Notes: generated by a model not told the origin, from the letters alone. A stretch of DNA of 64,000 nucleotides from Sycobia sp. Sy_11 (GCA_018907035.1 JACCIC010000048.1:1333001-1397000), one strand, 5' to 3'; shown: positions 1 through 11,115, counted from the stretch's first letter. A program made the numbers and translations.

Positions 1-175
1 AATTTCATAATTATTGCTTATTATTATTCAATAAAATTTGCTTATTGAAAGTGTGTCTATGCATTCACTTTTTATAACGTTAGAATACAGTACTATAAAA
101 TGTAATTTAAAAATTATTTTAACATGTACATGTAGGTCCTGATTTGAAAAGCTTATGGTAATTTAAATGTTAACT
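1..175. repeat. Partial extra copy of the large inverted-repeat arm
   Basis: This stretch matches 5850-6020 in direct orientation and the reverse complement of about 2660-2805. Shared landmarks are a TTATTATTATTCA tract, CTTATTGAAAGTGTGTCTATG and an ACATGTAC stretch. The copy starts at the window edge and stops near the GC-richer segment at 175. It is a third, truncated copy of the arm sequence described at 2339-3255 and 5335-6358. No coding potential is visible. Confidence 0.75.
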
Positions 176-184
176 GCCCGGCTG

Positions 185-590
185 TTCTTGTGGGAGAAGT
201 AGGCCTCCTGCAGTCGTCTGCTCATCCACACCAGGCTGGATGGACAAACCTATCCTCAAGCGCAATCGAGGGGCTTCAAGATTCCGTTGGACCTCTTCAT
301 CATGCTCCAATGACTCCAACGGATGCCTCTCTTCTCCATCAGCTGTTGAGTCTAGCCAGGAGGGATCACCCTGACCTATAATCCTTTATATGAAGGATTT
401 CCTGTATGACTCGTGTTTAAGGAAAACACGACCCGGATCTTCTTCTTTTTCTTCGACAAAGTCATCCTGATCATATTCTCCCTTCAGTCATTGGTTTATT
501 CTGCGAAGCCCGTCAAAAATAGTACCATCGCTTCGCGGAGACAGCTGATGGAGGTAATCATCAACTTCACCTCCCGCTAGTTATAAACAC
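185..590 (-). pseudogene. Unidentified decayed coding remnant, acidic
   Basis: On the minus strand one frame reads almost continuously across about 130 codons, broken by two in-frame stops. It starts near GEVDDYLHQLSPRSDGTIFD and contains the very acidic run DDFVEEKEEDPGR and later DSTADGEERHPLE. The segment is GC-richer than the AT-rich DNA around it, as expected of former coding sequence. I do not recognise the family. A gag or host-protein fragment is possible but unsupported. A plus-strand frame of 63 codons overlaps it and looks like a shadow. No start codon or splice sites are convincing. Confidence 0.35.
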
Positions 591-639
591 CACTGGTCGA
601 CCGGAGTCGACGGTGTTTTAGAGGAGGGAGAGGTCGATT

Positions 640-1435
640 TTTTACCATGTTCTAAAAAAAATGAGATACCTAGTTACAGTGATAAATGTGGAGGATAACT
701 CAAAATGTATAAGAGAGAGAGAAAAGAGATAAAAAAAAAAATTTCTTCTAAAATGTCTAAAGCACGTTGGGCGCCATTTCTGTAACGGGGTATTTATTTA
801 TGAAACACTCGGTAGAAGTACCCGTTGACAGATTTTTAAAGAACCCCGAATGGATTCTTTCGGAATTTGTACAGACAGTTTGAATTTCTATACATCATAT
901 CTTTTAGATGAAAAACTAAAAAGTATACATATTTTTGAAAAAATTAATAAAAGTTGTTGTTTTTGCCACTTGCTACTTAGATCGCATCTAGAAGAATGAA
1001 TAATGTGCAGAACAAGATACTTAAAAAGTTAATGAATTTTAACTGTATAATTTGATAAAATTGAAAAGAAAGCCCTTTCTTTAAAAGTTAATAAATCTAT
1101 AATATATTTACAAAGGCCACTTATCCAATATAATATAACAATCATATAATTTAGTTACAAATATACTAAGACAAATTATATATTTGCAATTTTTGTTAAA
1201 TATCTATATATATTTGCCTTTTTTTATACTTTAATAAACATATTTGCAGTAATGATTTTTTAAGAAATTTCATAATTGATTTGCCTTCATTTTCATTCAT
1301 AAATTTAGAACATTTACTTTTATTAATCTTGTAGTTACCAGTTTCTTTTCTAGAATTAAATTAACATATATTTTTATTACTAATTATTTACGTATATAAT
1401 TACTAGGGAAACTTATTCTTGCTTTCGTTATGCGA

Positions 1436-1440
<5 letters not shown>
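640..1440. other. AT-rich stretch without a recognisable gene
   Basis: Homopolymer-rich AT sequence with a short AGAGAGAG patch near 712. No frame longer than noise and no known repeat terminus was seen. Confidence 0.6.

Positions 1441-1441
<1 letters not shown>

Positions 1442-1494
<53 letters not shown>
1442..1494. repeat. (TA)n microsatellite
   Basis: An uninterrupted run of TA dinucleotides. It makes a meaningless Ile-Tyr open frame across it. It is one of more than a dozen such tracts, many of them at the edges of repeat units. Confidence 0.97.
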
Positions 1495-1499
1495 TGTGC

Positions 1500-2083
1500 G
1501 CGCTTGTTGTTCTTTTGATTGCTATTTTACGTCAGTATCTCTCTATGTGTCTCACACTTTCAAATGCTAAATTAAAATTTCTACGATATTTAGATTACTA
1601 TGATAAGTAAAAACAATAAAAAAACTATTATTTAGCGAAGCTTGAAATTACTGATATTAAAGAAATTCACCAACCTTATTAAACGACGCTGACAATTCTC
1701 AACCCAACGAAGATCGATTGATGCAATCCTTGATTCAGTCCGTATTAAGGAAATCACCGGCCGGTTCACTAATCAATATAATTAACTATATATTAACTAT
1801 GTTAAAATCCAAATTTTATTCTCCTTCTCTCTCTCTCTTTTCCCTCTTTCCCTCCTTTTTTCATCATTTGTATTCGTAATTAAAATGTATAAAATAAGGT
1901 AACCTATACATGTTACACCCCCCCTCCAGATGTTGCGTATACGACAGTAAAGTAACTCTGCGACAAGACCCAAGGGATAAATAAAAGAAATATGAACAGG
2001 AAAAAGAAAATAATAAAATTATATGTATAAAAAAAATATATAACAATAATGAAAAATAAGACTTCTTTGCTGTTGGGTGCTAT

Positions 2084-2085
<2 letters not shown>
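1500..2085. other. Noncoding stretch with pieces shared with 4.2-4.5 kb
   Basis: The run of CTCTCT and CCCTC around 1820-1860 resembles the reverse complement of 4240-4290, and CCTATACATGTTA near 1902 is shared with the hairpin at 4187-4222. ACCGGCCGGT near 1757 also recurs near 4512. These look like dispersed-repeat fragments. No gene was recognised. Confidence 0.4.

Positions 2086-2147
<62 letters not shown>
2086..2147. repeat. (GA)n microsatellite
   Basis: About thirty GA dinucleotides, slightly imperfect at both ends. Confidence 0.95.
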
Positions 2148-2298
2148 TTCTTGGAATCTCAACCGACCTTAAGGAACCAAAGTGTTTTTCGTACAAATTT
2201 TCTTGAACGTCACGATTAGGGCATATTTCCTCTTTCGTGACGCCCAGATATCCGCAAAAGAAACACCGGTGGTTATATTTAGTTATATGGATACGTAG

Positions 2299-2300
<2 letters not shown>

Positions 2301-2338
<38 letters not shown>
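2301..2338. repeat. (TA)n tract at the outer edge of the inverted repeat
   Basis: A TA run that ends exactly where the left arm of the ~1-kb inverted repeat begins. Confidence 0.95.
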
Positions 2339-2341
<3 letters not shown>

Positions 2342-3255
2342 AAAATCTTGTTAAACATTAAACATTACTGAAGTCATCTTTGTTTCGTAATTTAACTGGA
2401 CTTAACGATACAAGTTTGAAATATTCAAACAATTATGAATTGGTACCGGTAGTAGATTATACTATAGTAGATTAGTAACATATGTTGTATTAGATTAAGT
2501 TTCTTTGATCTAATGCAGCATTTACGCTGATAAAAGGAGCATTCGTAGACATTCAATCTATAATTAATTAATTTTAATTTATTCGTTGGACTGAGAACTA
2601 TAGTTTATTTTGCATAGTGTTCAGTAAATGAACTCTGGTAAAAGATACTATTCCTCAATTCTGTTTAACATTTAAATTACCATAAATTTTTCAAATCCGG
2701 ACCTACAAGTACATGTTAAAATAATTTTTAAATTATATTTTATAGTACTGTATTCACACGTTATAAATAAGTCACAATATATATAAAAAATAATAATAAG
2801 AAATAATTTTGAAACTTACACGAATTGGTACTCATACATATTTACATATACCTGACTATTTAAAAATTGATTTCAATGTTTTCTTTTGCTTAAATTATAA
2901 ACGATCATATCGATTTATTTTTAAAATAATTGTTGCAAATAGATGTATTTTTAAAATAATTGTTGCAAACAGAATTATTTTTTATATAGGACCACTCAGA
3001 CTTCTTAATTTTCGTTCAATCATCCTGAGAAAAGATGTTATAAAACATGAATATTTTGTGTAATAATATTGGAATTTTCTTGAAATATCTTACTCATATT
3101 CGAAGTAGAATTATTCTTAATATTTTATATTTAAATTAAAAATATCTGTATATGTATTTAAGTAAAATTAATTAAAATTAATTAAAATTATTGTTTTAAT
3201 AACTGAAATAACTAAAATAAAAAAAAAAACTAAAATAAATACACACATTCGTGCG
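2339..3255 (+). repeat. Left arm of a ~1-kb inverted repeat
   Basis: Read in reverse complement, this segment matches 5335-6358 through most of its length. Outer landmark: AAATCTTGTTAAACATT here and AATGTTTAACAAGATT on the other side. Inner landmarks: TTTCTTGAAATATCTTACTC and the ACTAAAATAAA end. The arms have diverged by substitutions and indels, and the right arm carries roughly 150 extra bases. Arms this long suggest a foldback or long-TIR DNA element, or an inverted duplication. No transposase is visible between them. An 84-codon AT-rich frame inside (2809-3063) shows no domain. Confidence 0.85.
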
Positions 3256-3337
3256 CTTGATTCCGTGTACACACACACCCACGCACACACGCACGCGCGC
3301 ACGCATATATATATACAAGTATATAGGAATTCAAACG

Positions 3338-4130
3338 CACGAATATGTGCATTTATTTAAATTTGTTTCCAAGTATTCCGTCTCGAATCTGCTTGAATAT
3401 TGCTTGGTATTGCCTCCCTTCATTTCTTAAGGTTCCTTCCTCTCTCCTTTATGATACTGTAGCCCGCTGCAGCTGCACTAGCTACTACATTACGCTTGCC
3501 CGCCCCTTCCCTCTTTTCCAACCAAACGCTCATCGTCGCTTGCACTGCCGGCACATGTATTATATTTTTCTTTTCGGACATTGTCTTACAGAATCCTACG
3601 ATTCTATATTATCGATCCTAAACGGGCCTTGTTCGGGGTTTTGCCATGGCAAGCAACAGCGCCATTTTAGAAACCTTTCATTTACATGGGCTCTAGCAAT
3701 TTCTATTCATCTCTGGTTTGGTCAGAGATGAATATTTATCTCTGATATTGTGGGTAGACGCAGGGATGGATAGAGATTGCCAGGGACATAGGCGCATCTA
3801 GTTCCGTCGCAGCGCCACTAGAAAAACTTTTTTCTGCGGCAGATCCGTGAACAAGGTCCGTTTAGGATCGGTAATGGTAGGCTACTGTAAGTCAAGGTCT
3901 GAATAGAGAAATATGTGTGCCGGCAGTGCAAGCGGCGAAGAGTGCTCTGGCTGGTAAGAGGGGGAAGGGGGCAGGCAAGCGTAATGAAGTAGCTAGTAGC
4001 TGGTGCAGCTGCAGCAGGGTACAGTGTCATAAAGGGGAGAGGAGTATTAGGAAATGAAGGAAAAGCGATACCGAGCAATATTCGAGACGGGATACTTGGA
4101 AACAAAATTAAAATAAATGGACATATTCGT
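3338..4130. repeat. ~800-bp foldback palindrome nested inside the larger inverted repeat
   Basis: The left half (from CGAATATGTGCATTTATTT at 3340) pairs with the right half ending near 4129 (AAATAAATGGACATATTCG). Inside, AACGGGCCTTGTTC near 3621 pairs with GAACAAGGTCCGTTT near 3849. The centre lies near 3735, where ATCTCTG and CAGAGAT flank a short loop. The arms are GC-richer than the surroundings and carry GCAGCTGCA and TGCCGGCA blocks. Two overlapping frames (128 codons plus, 95 codons minus) are mirror images created by the palindrome, not genes. It looks like a foldback MITE-type element. Confidence 0.8.
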
Positions 4131-4150
4131 GCACTAGATTATGTATATAC

Positions 4151-4186
<36 letters not shown>

Positions 4187-4187
<1 letters not shown>

Positions 4188-4222
4188 AACATGTATAGGT
4201 TAGTTCGACCTATACATGTTAA
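4187..4222. repeat. Short perfect hairpin
   Basis: TAACATGTATAGGT and ACCTATACATGTTA form perfect 14-bp arms around a 7-base loop, immediately after a (TA)n tract at 4154-4184. It may be a dispersed-element terminus, because the same words occur near 1900. Confidence 0.8.
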
Positions 4223-5276
4223 TATTTTTAACAAATAGGAAAAAAGGGAGGGAAAAAGGGAAAAGAGAGAGAAAGAAGGAGAATAAAGAGGAATATAATA
4301 TAGAAAATTTATATTCATATAGATAGTTTTTACCTCAAACTGTTCTGTTAGTAAAACTTTTACTTGTTTTTCTCTTGGCCATCGTCGAATATTAAAAGTA
4401 ATTATTAATAGTCAATCGTGATAGTAAATGAAATTTCGCTCGCTTATATAAATAGTGCAATAGATAATTTTTTCGATATAAAAGGATTATTGCCGAGGAA
4501 AGGCACTCAAACCGGCCGGTAATCTGACACCAAGAGCTCACGTTCATTTCGTCGTTGGGTCGTATTCTTTTCGGCGTCGGTGTATAAAGCTTGGTGTATT
4601 TTTCGTTTATATATATTTTGCTTTTGGTTTTCAGTACAGTATTATATACCACTACTTTTTTTATCCAATTTCTTTCCGATAGAAATTATTAGATATAATA
4701 AATTAACTTTAGTAGTGTGAGAGAGACTGAGAGATATAATCATAGACTAAGATAGCAAGAGTAACAACCACGCATTCAGCTTTATTTAATAGTACACCTT
4801 GTTCTTCGTAAGGTGGCGCTCTTGTTGCTCTGTCTCTCCGTTAGACTTATAAATTCACCTCTCTCACACCCTGTGTGAACGGATACGCGCGTTAGTTGAT
4901 CACGGGTGCGTATTAGGTAGGATTAGAATAACAGTTGTTATAATTTTATTAAATTAAATAAAAATTTAAATTGTTTTATTGATTAATAAAATAAATTTAC
5001 TTTTGATTTTATTTTTCTTATATAGTAGAAAATATTAGACACATTCTCCTGTATCTTATCATTAATCCGTCTTTCCCTGGATTACTGATAATTTATCCAA
5101 ATATATTATTATTTATATAATTTCCAGGGTAAGTAAAGGTAAGTCTGAGAAATAAATAACAGCAATGAAACTACGGTCCAAAAAGATTGTTTTAAAGAAT
5201 TGAATCCGTTCGGTGTTCTTTGCACCTCTGTTAACGGGCACATCTACCGGGTGTTTAACAATTAAGTACCCAGTTA

Positions 5277-5278
<2 letters not shown>
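4223..5278. other. Spacer inside the large inverted repeat; no gene recognised
   Basis: Purine-rich sequence near 4240-4300 is followed by AT-rich DNA. Around 4690-4860 a weak imperfect inverted pair (GTGTGAGAGAG near 4694 against CTCTCACACC near 4860) is visible. The 86-codon minus frame at 4392-4652 has no recognisable domain. It ends at a (TA)n tract at 5279-5323. Confidence 0.4.
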
Positions 5279-5324
<46 letters not shown>

Positions 5325-5334
5325 GGAATCCAGC

Positions 5335-6358
5335 GAACAGGAATATGTGCATTTATTTTAGTTATTTTTTTTTATTTTAGTTATTTTAGGTATTAAAAAA
5401 ATAATTTAAATTAATTTACCATATGGGAGATGAATCTTGCAAAGCAATATATAATGTATCAAACATTAAATGTTTGTTAATAACAATTAAACATATATAT
5501 TTGTATTTCCTTTAACTTTTTGAGATAACAAAAACAATAATTAAATACAGATGCAGATATTTTGAATTTAAAGATAAAATTTTAAAGAAATATAATAATT
5601 GTACTTCCAATTCGAGTAAGATATTTCAAGAAAATTCTAATATTATTACACAAAATACTCATGTTTTATAACATCCTTTTTCAGGATGATTGAACTAAAA
5701 TTAAGAAGTCTGAGTGGTCTAAGTCTAAAAAATAAGTCTGTTTGCAAAAATTATTTTAAAAGTAAATTGATATGGTTGTTTATAATTTAAACAAAAATAT
5801 TGAAATCAATTTTTACATAGGTATATGTAAATATGTATGAGTACCAATTCCTGTAAGTTTCAAAATTATTTCTTATTATTATTCAATGTAATTTGCTTAT
5901 TGAAAGTGTGTCTATGCACTCATTTCTTTATAACGTGAGAATGCAATACTATAAAATATAATTTAAAAATTATTTTGACATGTACTTGCAAACTCAGCTT
6001 TGAAAAGTTGATAGTAATTTTAATGGTTAAAAAATATTGAGGAATAGTATTTTTTACGAGCTTCTATTGAACACTACGTAAAATAAACTATAGTTCCCAG
6101 TCCAGCGAATAAATTAAAATTAATTATTTTTAGATTGAATATTTACGAATGCTTCTTTTATCAAAGTAAATGCTTGATTTTATCAAAAAAACTTAATCTA
6201 ATACAACATATGTTACTGATCTACTGTAGCATAATCTACTACTACTTGTAACAATTGATAATTGTTTGAATATTTCAAACTTGTATCGTTAAGCCCAGTT
6301 AAATTACGAAACAAAGATGACTTCAGTAATGTTTAATGTTTAACAAGATTCTTAAATA
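5335..6358 (-). repeat. Right arm of the ~1-kb inverted repeat
   Basis: Reverse-complement partner of 2339-3255. Its inner end near 5341 repeats GAATATGTGCATTTATTT, the word that also opens the nested palindrome at 3340. Its outer end runs directly into the next palindrome at 6345, with no (TA)n tract between. The left arm instead ends in (TA)n. Confidence 0.85.
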
Positions 6359-6653
6359 TATATCAATTTTGAACATATATTTCGATATATTGTTTTTCCA
6401 AAATAATTTATTGTCAGTAGATAAATTTACATTATTAATCTTTATTTTATGTATTTCTCTATCTTCTAGTTGATGTAATCTATCACTTCTAAGATCACTA
6501 TGAGGAATATTTACGTGTGATTGTGAAGTCTAATTAGGGAGTAGTATCATGTATATAAATACAATGCACTATAGAGAAGGGCTTTTAAATGATTAGAATG
6601 TTCAATACACTATACTTGCCTTATTTCATACTTTTGGAGAAAGTAATTTTAAA

Positions 6654-6703
<50 letters not shown>

Positions 6704-7004
6704 CACCTCGCCCTCTCTTCTTATTTACGACGCGCACCAGATGGATTTTGAGGTACAAATAAAAATTTTAAAATATTTTTGTTTATATTTATATTTTAAA
6801 ACATTTGTTTATATGTATATATTTGTATATATACATATATACAAATGTTTTAAAATTTATATTTGTACCTCAAAATCCACCTGGTGCGGGTCGTAAAGCG
6901 GAGGGGATGGAGCGATAGGCGGAGAAGAACAACGCCAGCAAAAAGGAATTAGCTCTTCGGAATTGGATCTATATTTCCTTCCCGTATGCGTATACATATA
7001 TCTA

Positions 7005-7052
<48 letters not shown>

Positions 7053-7365
7053 TTTAAAATTACTGTCTACAAAAGTATGAAACAACGCAAGTATGGTGTA
7101 TTGGATATTCTCATCATTTAAAAGCTCTTCTGTATAATGCATTGTATTTATATACCTGTTATTTTTTCCCAATTAGACTTGACAATCATACATAAATATT
7201 CCTCATAGTGATCTTAGAAGTGATAGATTACATCAACTAGAAGATAGTGAAATACGAACATTTAAGATAAATGATACAATTTTCTCTACTGACAATTAAT
7301 TATTTTAGAAAAAACAATATATCGAAATATATGTTCAAAAATTGATATAGATTTAGAAATCTTGA

Positions 7366-7372
<7 letters not shown>
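6345..7372. repeat. ~1-kb palindrome with a central hairpin
   Basis: The left half 6345-6815 matches the reverse complement of 6822-7372. Landmarks are ATATCAATTTTGAAC near 6360 against GTTCAAAAATTGATAT near 7333, AGATCACTATGAGGAATATT near 6492 against AATATTCCTCATAGTGATCT near 7195, and GGATTTTGAGGTAC near 6734 against GTACCTCAAAATCC near 6866. (TA)n tracts lie symmetrically in each arm (6659-6700 and 7008-7048). The right arm has about 100 extra bases near 6905-7005. No coding sequence is present. A (TA)n tract at 7369-7414 closes the right edge. Confidence 0.85.
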
Positions 7373-7416
<44 letters not shown>

Positions 7417-7424
7417 TGCTTTAA

Positions 7425-7640
7425 TCCTGTGCATAAATTTCTATTATAAACTCGGCTATTATAAATGATCTAATTAATTTATGAAGCTGAATTTCCGATA
7501 AACCAATTTATTGATTTATTTTTGTAGATGGTTTAGATGTATTTGTGTAAACAATACATGCTGTTATTAATAGGAATGCATATAAAATGCACTTTGCCAT
7601 GTTTGAATTGAGAAAAATATTTTATATAATGTTTTTATAA

Positions 7641-7645
<5 letters not shown>
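7425..7645 (+). repeat. Dispersed noncoding repeat, copy 1
   Basis: Aligns in the same orientation with 34722-34975. Shared words include AAACTCGGCT, ATAAATGATCT, TGTGTAAAC.ATACATGCTGTT and GAAAAATATTTTATATAA. No coding potential. It is followed by a (TA)n tract (7645-7695). Confidence 0.75.
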
Positions 7646-7695
<50 letters not shown>

Positions 7696-7698
<3 letters not shown>

Positions 7699-8220
7699 AC
7701 AATCTCAGATACCCGGAATAGATTCCCCCGGTAATGAAGGCGGGAGGATTCCTCAACGGGACAAGTTGATTTTTAATAAACCTTTTTCGATCGTAGAATC
7801 CTCCATGGCATTGTACACACGTATTTGTTTCCCTAAATTTATTTTTTTTGTGAAGATTGTCTAAATAAAGAAAATTTCTAAAGAAAGGATCGATGGTTGA
7901 TTATAATGGGATAGAAAAAAAAGTTTTCTTTTATAATATATAAATAAATTGAAATATTTTTACTACATATTAATTAATTTATTAAATATTATTAATTACA
8001 ACAAGTATAAAACATTAACCCTCTCTAACAGCATACACGATTGTCTAATGCCTGCCGTTAACACACACAGGGGTGCAAGGGAATCGTATATGCGAAGAGT
8101 ACTGTTGCGAATAAAGTGTCGAAGCACTACCTTACGGGCGGTTCAAGAAGTGCTCCTTCTGCAGAATTCCTCCTTTATTTTGTCTCTTACATATATATAA
8201 GTGAGAAACACCACAGCACT
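7696..8220. other. No recognised gene
   Basis: A GC-richer patch near 7700-7790 (CCCCCGGTAATGAAGGCGGG) is unidentified. The 83-codon frame at 7949-8200 shows no domain and abuts the truncated PLE, so it may be flanking host DNA. Confidence 0.35.
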
Positions 8221-8225
8221 AATTC

Positions 8226-8858
8226 GCAAACAAAATTAGGACACTGAAACATATCATTGACAGAGCAATAAAATTTTCGCATAAGGATTTTAGACAGAAT
8301 AATTTGCAAATAGTAAGGGAAAGTTTCATTAATAATGGATATTCCATTGAATTTATTAATAAATTAATTGCTGAGAGATTGTTTGACATTTATAATACAG
8401 AAAATAGACATAATGCACGAGTTGATGTTAACAAAGGCAAAATTATTGTCTTACTATATGTTAGAGGATTATCTGAAAGAATTAAAAGAAATTTTCGGAA
8501 ATATAACATTCAATTTTTCTTTAAAAATAGCAATAATTTAAGTAAGTTGTTTAATAATTGCAAAGATAGGGATGATTTATGTTTAAAATCTGGAGTTGTT
8601 TACAAAATTAATTGTATGGTTTGTAATAAATACTACATTGGACAAACAGGTAGATATTTAAAAAAGAGAATTTATGAACATAAATGTAGTTTACGTAGCT
8701 CACATATTACTTCCGGTTTGAATGAGCATTGTTTAAAGTTTTTACATTCTTTTGATTTTGTGAATGTGGATATTTTAGAACATGGTATTAATAATAAGTA
8801 TAAAAGGGAGAGTCTTGAAAGTATTCACATTTCCAAGAATCAAAATAATGTGAATTGA
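8226..8858 (+). pseudogene. Penelope-like retroelement, C-terminal GIY-YIG endonuclease part
   Basis: The longest clean frame encodes 184 residues (8304-8858) and can be followed upstream in the same frame to about 8226 (RTLKHIIDRAIKFSHKDF). The order matches the end of a PLE polyprotein: a connector containing YVRGLSERIKRNFRKYNI, then a GIY-YIG nuclease with GVVYKI, a CMVC cysteine pair, YYIGQTGR and KRIYEHK. PLEs move by a telomerase-like reverse transcriptase joined to this nuclease. The reverse transcriptase is absent, so the copy is 5'-truncated and dead. The frame ends normally with a stop and is followed by the PLE 3' tail. The nuclease frame is surprisingly intact for a truncated copy. 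Confidence 0.88.
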
Positions 8859-9365
8859 ATGCTAGAGTCTAGTAAATTAGATAACATTTATCATTTCTTA
8901 TTAAATTGATTGGTTTTGAACAATTTGTGTAGAGGGGAATTTTATATTTAATTTACTAAATTTGGTAGTGAGAATAAGGTATATATATTGATTAGAATAT
9001 AAGGTTTAGTTTAGTTCCTGATAAGGAGCCGTAGCGCGCTCGAAATGTTCAACAACCTCATTCCATCTTCAATTGGGTAAAGGTGGTGGGGACAGTCAGA
9101 TTCCACTTCACTAATAAAGAATTTTTTCAGCTAATATATTTTTATTTCAGATTAATCTACGAGGGTGATTTTAAATAAGGACAGTCTGACTGTCATTATA
9201 ATTTTCAATTAATTATATATATATTGATATGTATTAGTATTGATATAAATATATCTATATTGATATTGTTCTGTATTAATTTTAATTTATTTAATTGGAC
9301 TGTAAAGCCAATATAGATATTTATTAATTTATCTAAATACAGTCAACATAAGCACAATTAAAGTA
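8859..9365 (+). mobile_element. PLE 3' tail (terminal-repeat-like region)
   Basis: Noncoding tail after the GIY-YIG stop. It contains, in order, a hammerhead-like motif, GGGGACAGTCAGATTCC, CAGATTAATCTACG, AAGGACAGTCTGACTGTCAT, TTGGACTGTAAAGCC and CAGTCAACATAAGCACAATT. The same order recurs, partly rearranged, at 34050-34515, 25865-26235 and 41990-42300, which defines one PLE family in this window. Confidence 0.8.
9018..9046 (+). ncRNA. Hammerhead-ribozyme-like motif in PLE, copy 1 (mutated core)
   Basis: The core reads CTGATAAG, then GAGC and GCTC able to pair as stem II, then CGAAAT. Known hammerhead cores have CTGANGA and GAAA. This copy has A where the conserved G of the CTGATGA box should be, so it is probably inactive. 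Hammerhead motifs in PLE terminal repeats are an established observation. The assignment here is by pattern only. Confidence 0.55.
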
Positions 9366-9649
9366 TTTTAATATATTATCGGTATGAACTCTTGAGATAA
9401 ACGGCGGAACAATCAAAAGATACAAAAAATTTAATTTATCCAATAAACGAAAATTACCAAACGACTCGTGCAGATATAACTGTTAGAAAATTTTATTATC
9501 TTCTATTAAATTATTTATTTTACTATACCTTATCTGTCTTCGTTTTCTCTCCCTCTTTCTCTTTTTACCTCCTTTTTCCAACTTCCGAAATTGGTATATA
9601 TTATAATAATTTCGGAATAACACGTACAGATAACCTTATTTTGTCCCTG

Positions 9650-9695
<46 letters not shown>

Positions 9696-9779
9696 ACGGC
9701 GCGCTCGAAGGCCGGAGAGAGAGAGAGCGAGAGAGAGAGAGAACTAAAAGAGCTTCCAATTACAAGTCCGCTGTTGGCT
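9366..9779. other. AT-rich spacer with (TA)n and (GA)n tracts
   Basis: No gene. A (TA)n run at 9653-9692 is followed by a GAGA-rich patch to about 9742, which abuts the truncated end of the next mariner. Confidence 0.6.
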
Positions 9780-10600
9780 CGCTTCACAAGCCTCTTTTCA
9801 GTCCAACTTTACACCACCAAGGGCGTTCGACATGGATAGGAATAGGCGGTAATCACTTGGCGCTTTGTCCGGGCTATATGGTGGATGCGATAAAACCTCC
9901 CATCCGAACTCCCGTAGCTTTTGACGAGTCATCAACGATGTGTGTGGTCTGGCGTTGTCCTGGTGGAACTCTATACCCTTCCTGTTGGCCAATTGTGGGC
10001 GTCTCTGGTTGATAGCCTGCTTCAAGCAGTCTAGTTATTCACAGTAGATGATAGAATTAAGCGTCTGGTCATATAGAAGCAGCACATAGTGGATCATTCC
10101 CTTCCAATCCCGCCAAACACACAGCAAAACATTCCTCGCCGTCTATCCCGGCATGGCCACTGTGTTGGACGGTCCACCGGCCTTGGACCATGACCGTTTT
10201 CGTTTGATATTGTCGTATCTGATCCATTTTTCGTTGTCTGTCACCATCCGCTTAAAAAATGGATCGAGTTCGTTCAGTTTCAGCAGCGCATCGCAGGCAT
10301 TGATTCGGTCTAGAAAGTTTTTTTGCGTCAAATCATACGGCACCCAAATATCAAGCTTTTTTTGTATCCAGCCTTCTGCAGATGGTTTAAAATGGTTTGG
10401 TGACTAACTCTGATCTCCTGGGCGATGTTACGAGATGCCACATGCCGGTCTAACTCAATAACTTCCATAATTTGATCGGTATTCGTCGTCACAGGTCTTC
10501 CACCGGCTGGCTTATCCATGGTGTCGTTTTCACCAGCTTTGAATCGTCATAACAATTGCTCTGCGGTGCGAAGTGATGATTTTGCTTTACAAATATTAGT
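9780..10600 (-). pseudogene. mariner transposase relic (truncated)
   Basis: Three frames in sequence on the minus strand give a broken mariner transposase. The N-terminal helix-turn-helix part is at 10328-10590 (SGRP-like GGRPVTTNTDQI, then HQTILNHLQKAGY). The middle is at 10143-10343 and holds the first catalytic Asp in VTDNEKWIRYDN. The C-terminal part is at 9798-10025, with QDNARPHTS and HPPYSPDKAPSDYRLF carrying the second and third Asp. It is broken by frameshifts and stops, and its C-terminus is cut off near the GA-rich tract. The sequence resembles the mellifera/cecropia-type mariners, but the subfamily is uncertain. No terminal repeats were identified. Confidence 0.85.
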
Positions 10601-11071
10601 TTACACGTCTATAACTTTCGAACGCAATATCCAAACTAATCATGCATAGCGTTGTTTTGTGCGTTATGTCAAGACCTTTCAAATGATGTATAGTATTATC
10701 AGCTGCGAGCTCTGTAGCGCTTTGTACATAGCTGCGAAATTCATAAGATAAAAAGGTGGAAGACAGATATTTGGCAACCTAATATTAGAAGGAAATGTCA
10801 CCGGTCGAAGGGCAGGTATGGCAGCAGGCCGGGCTCGTGCGCCCGGAGATGTGCCAAAACACACCGACAGCAAAAAGTCGGCCAATTACAGCAATGCGAG
10901 TCGTATATCTCAACACAAAATCAAACACGGCGATTCTGTTCTTTCTGTGACACGTTCACGACTGTTCATGCGCACCTCCATAGTTCTTCCCTCCTGTCTC
11001 TTGGTTTCTATCTCAGTTACTTCTTTGCTAGTTAGTCCGCCCGCCAGTCTGTATCATAACTACAAATATAC

Positions 11072-11115
<44 letters not shown>

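Noticed and set aside
3345..4105. Two overlapping frames of 128 and 95 codons on opposite strands
   Set aside because: They mirror each other because the DNA is a palindrome; no domain and no codon pattern supports a gene.
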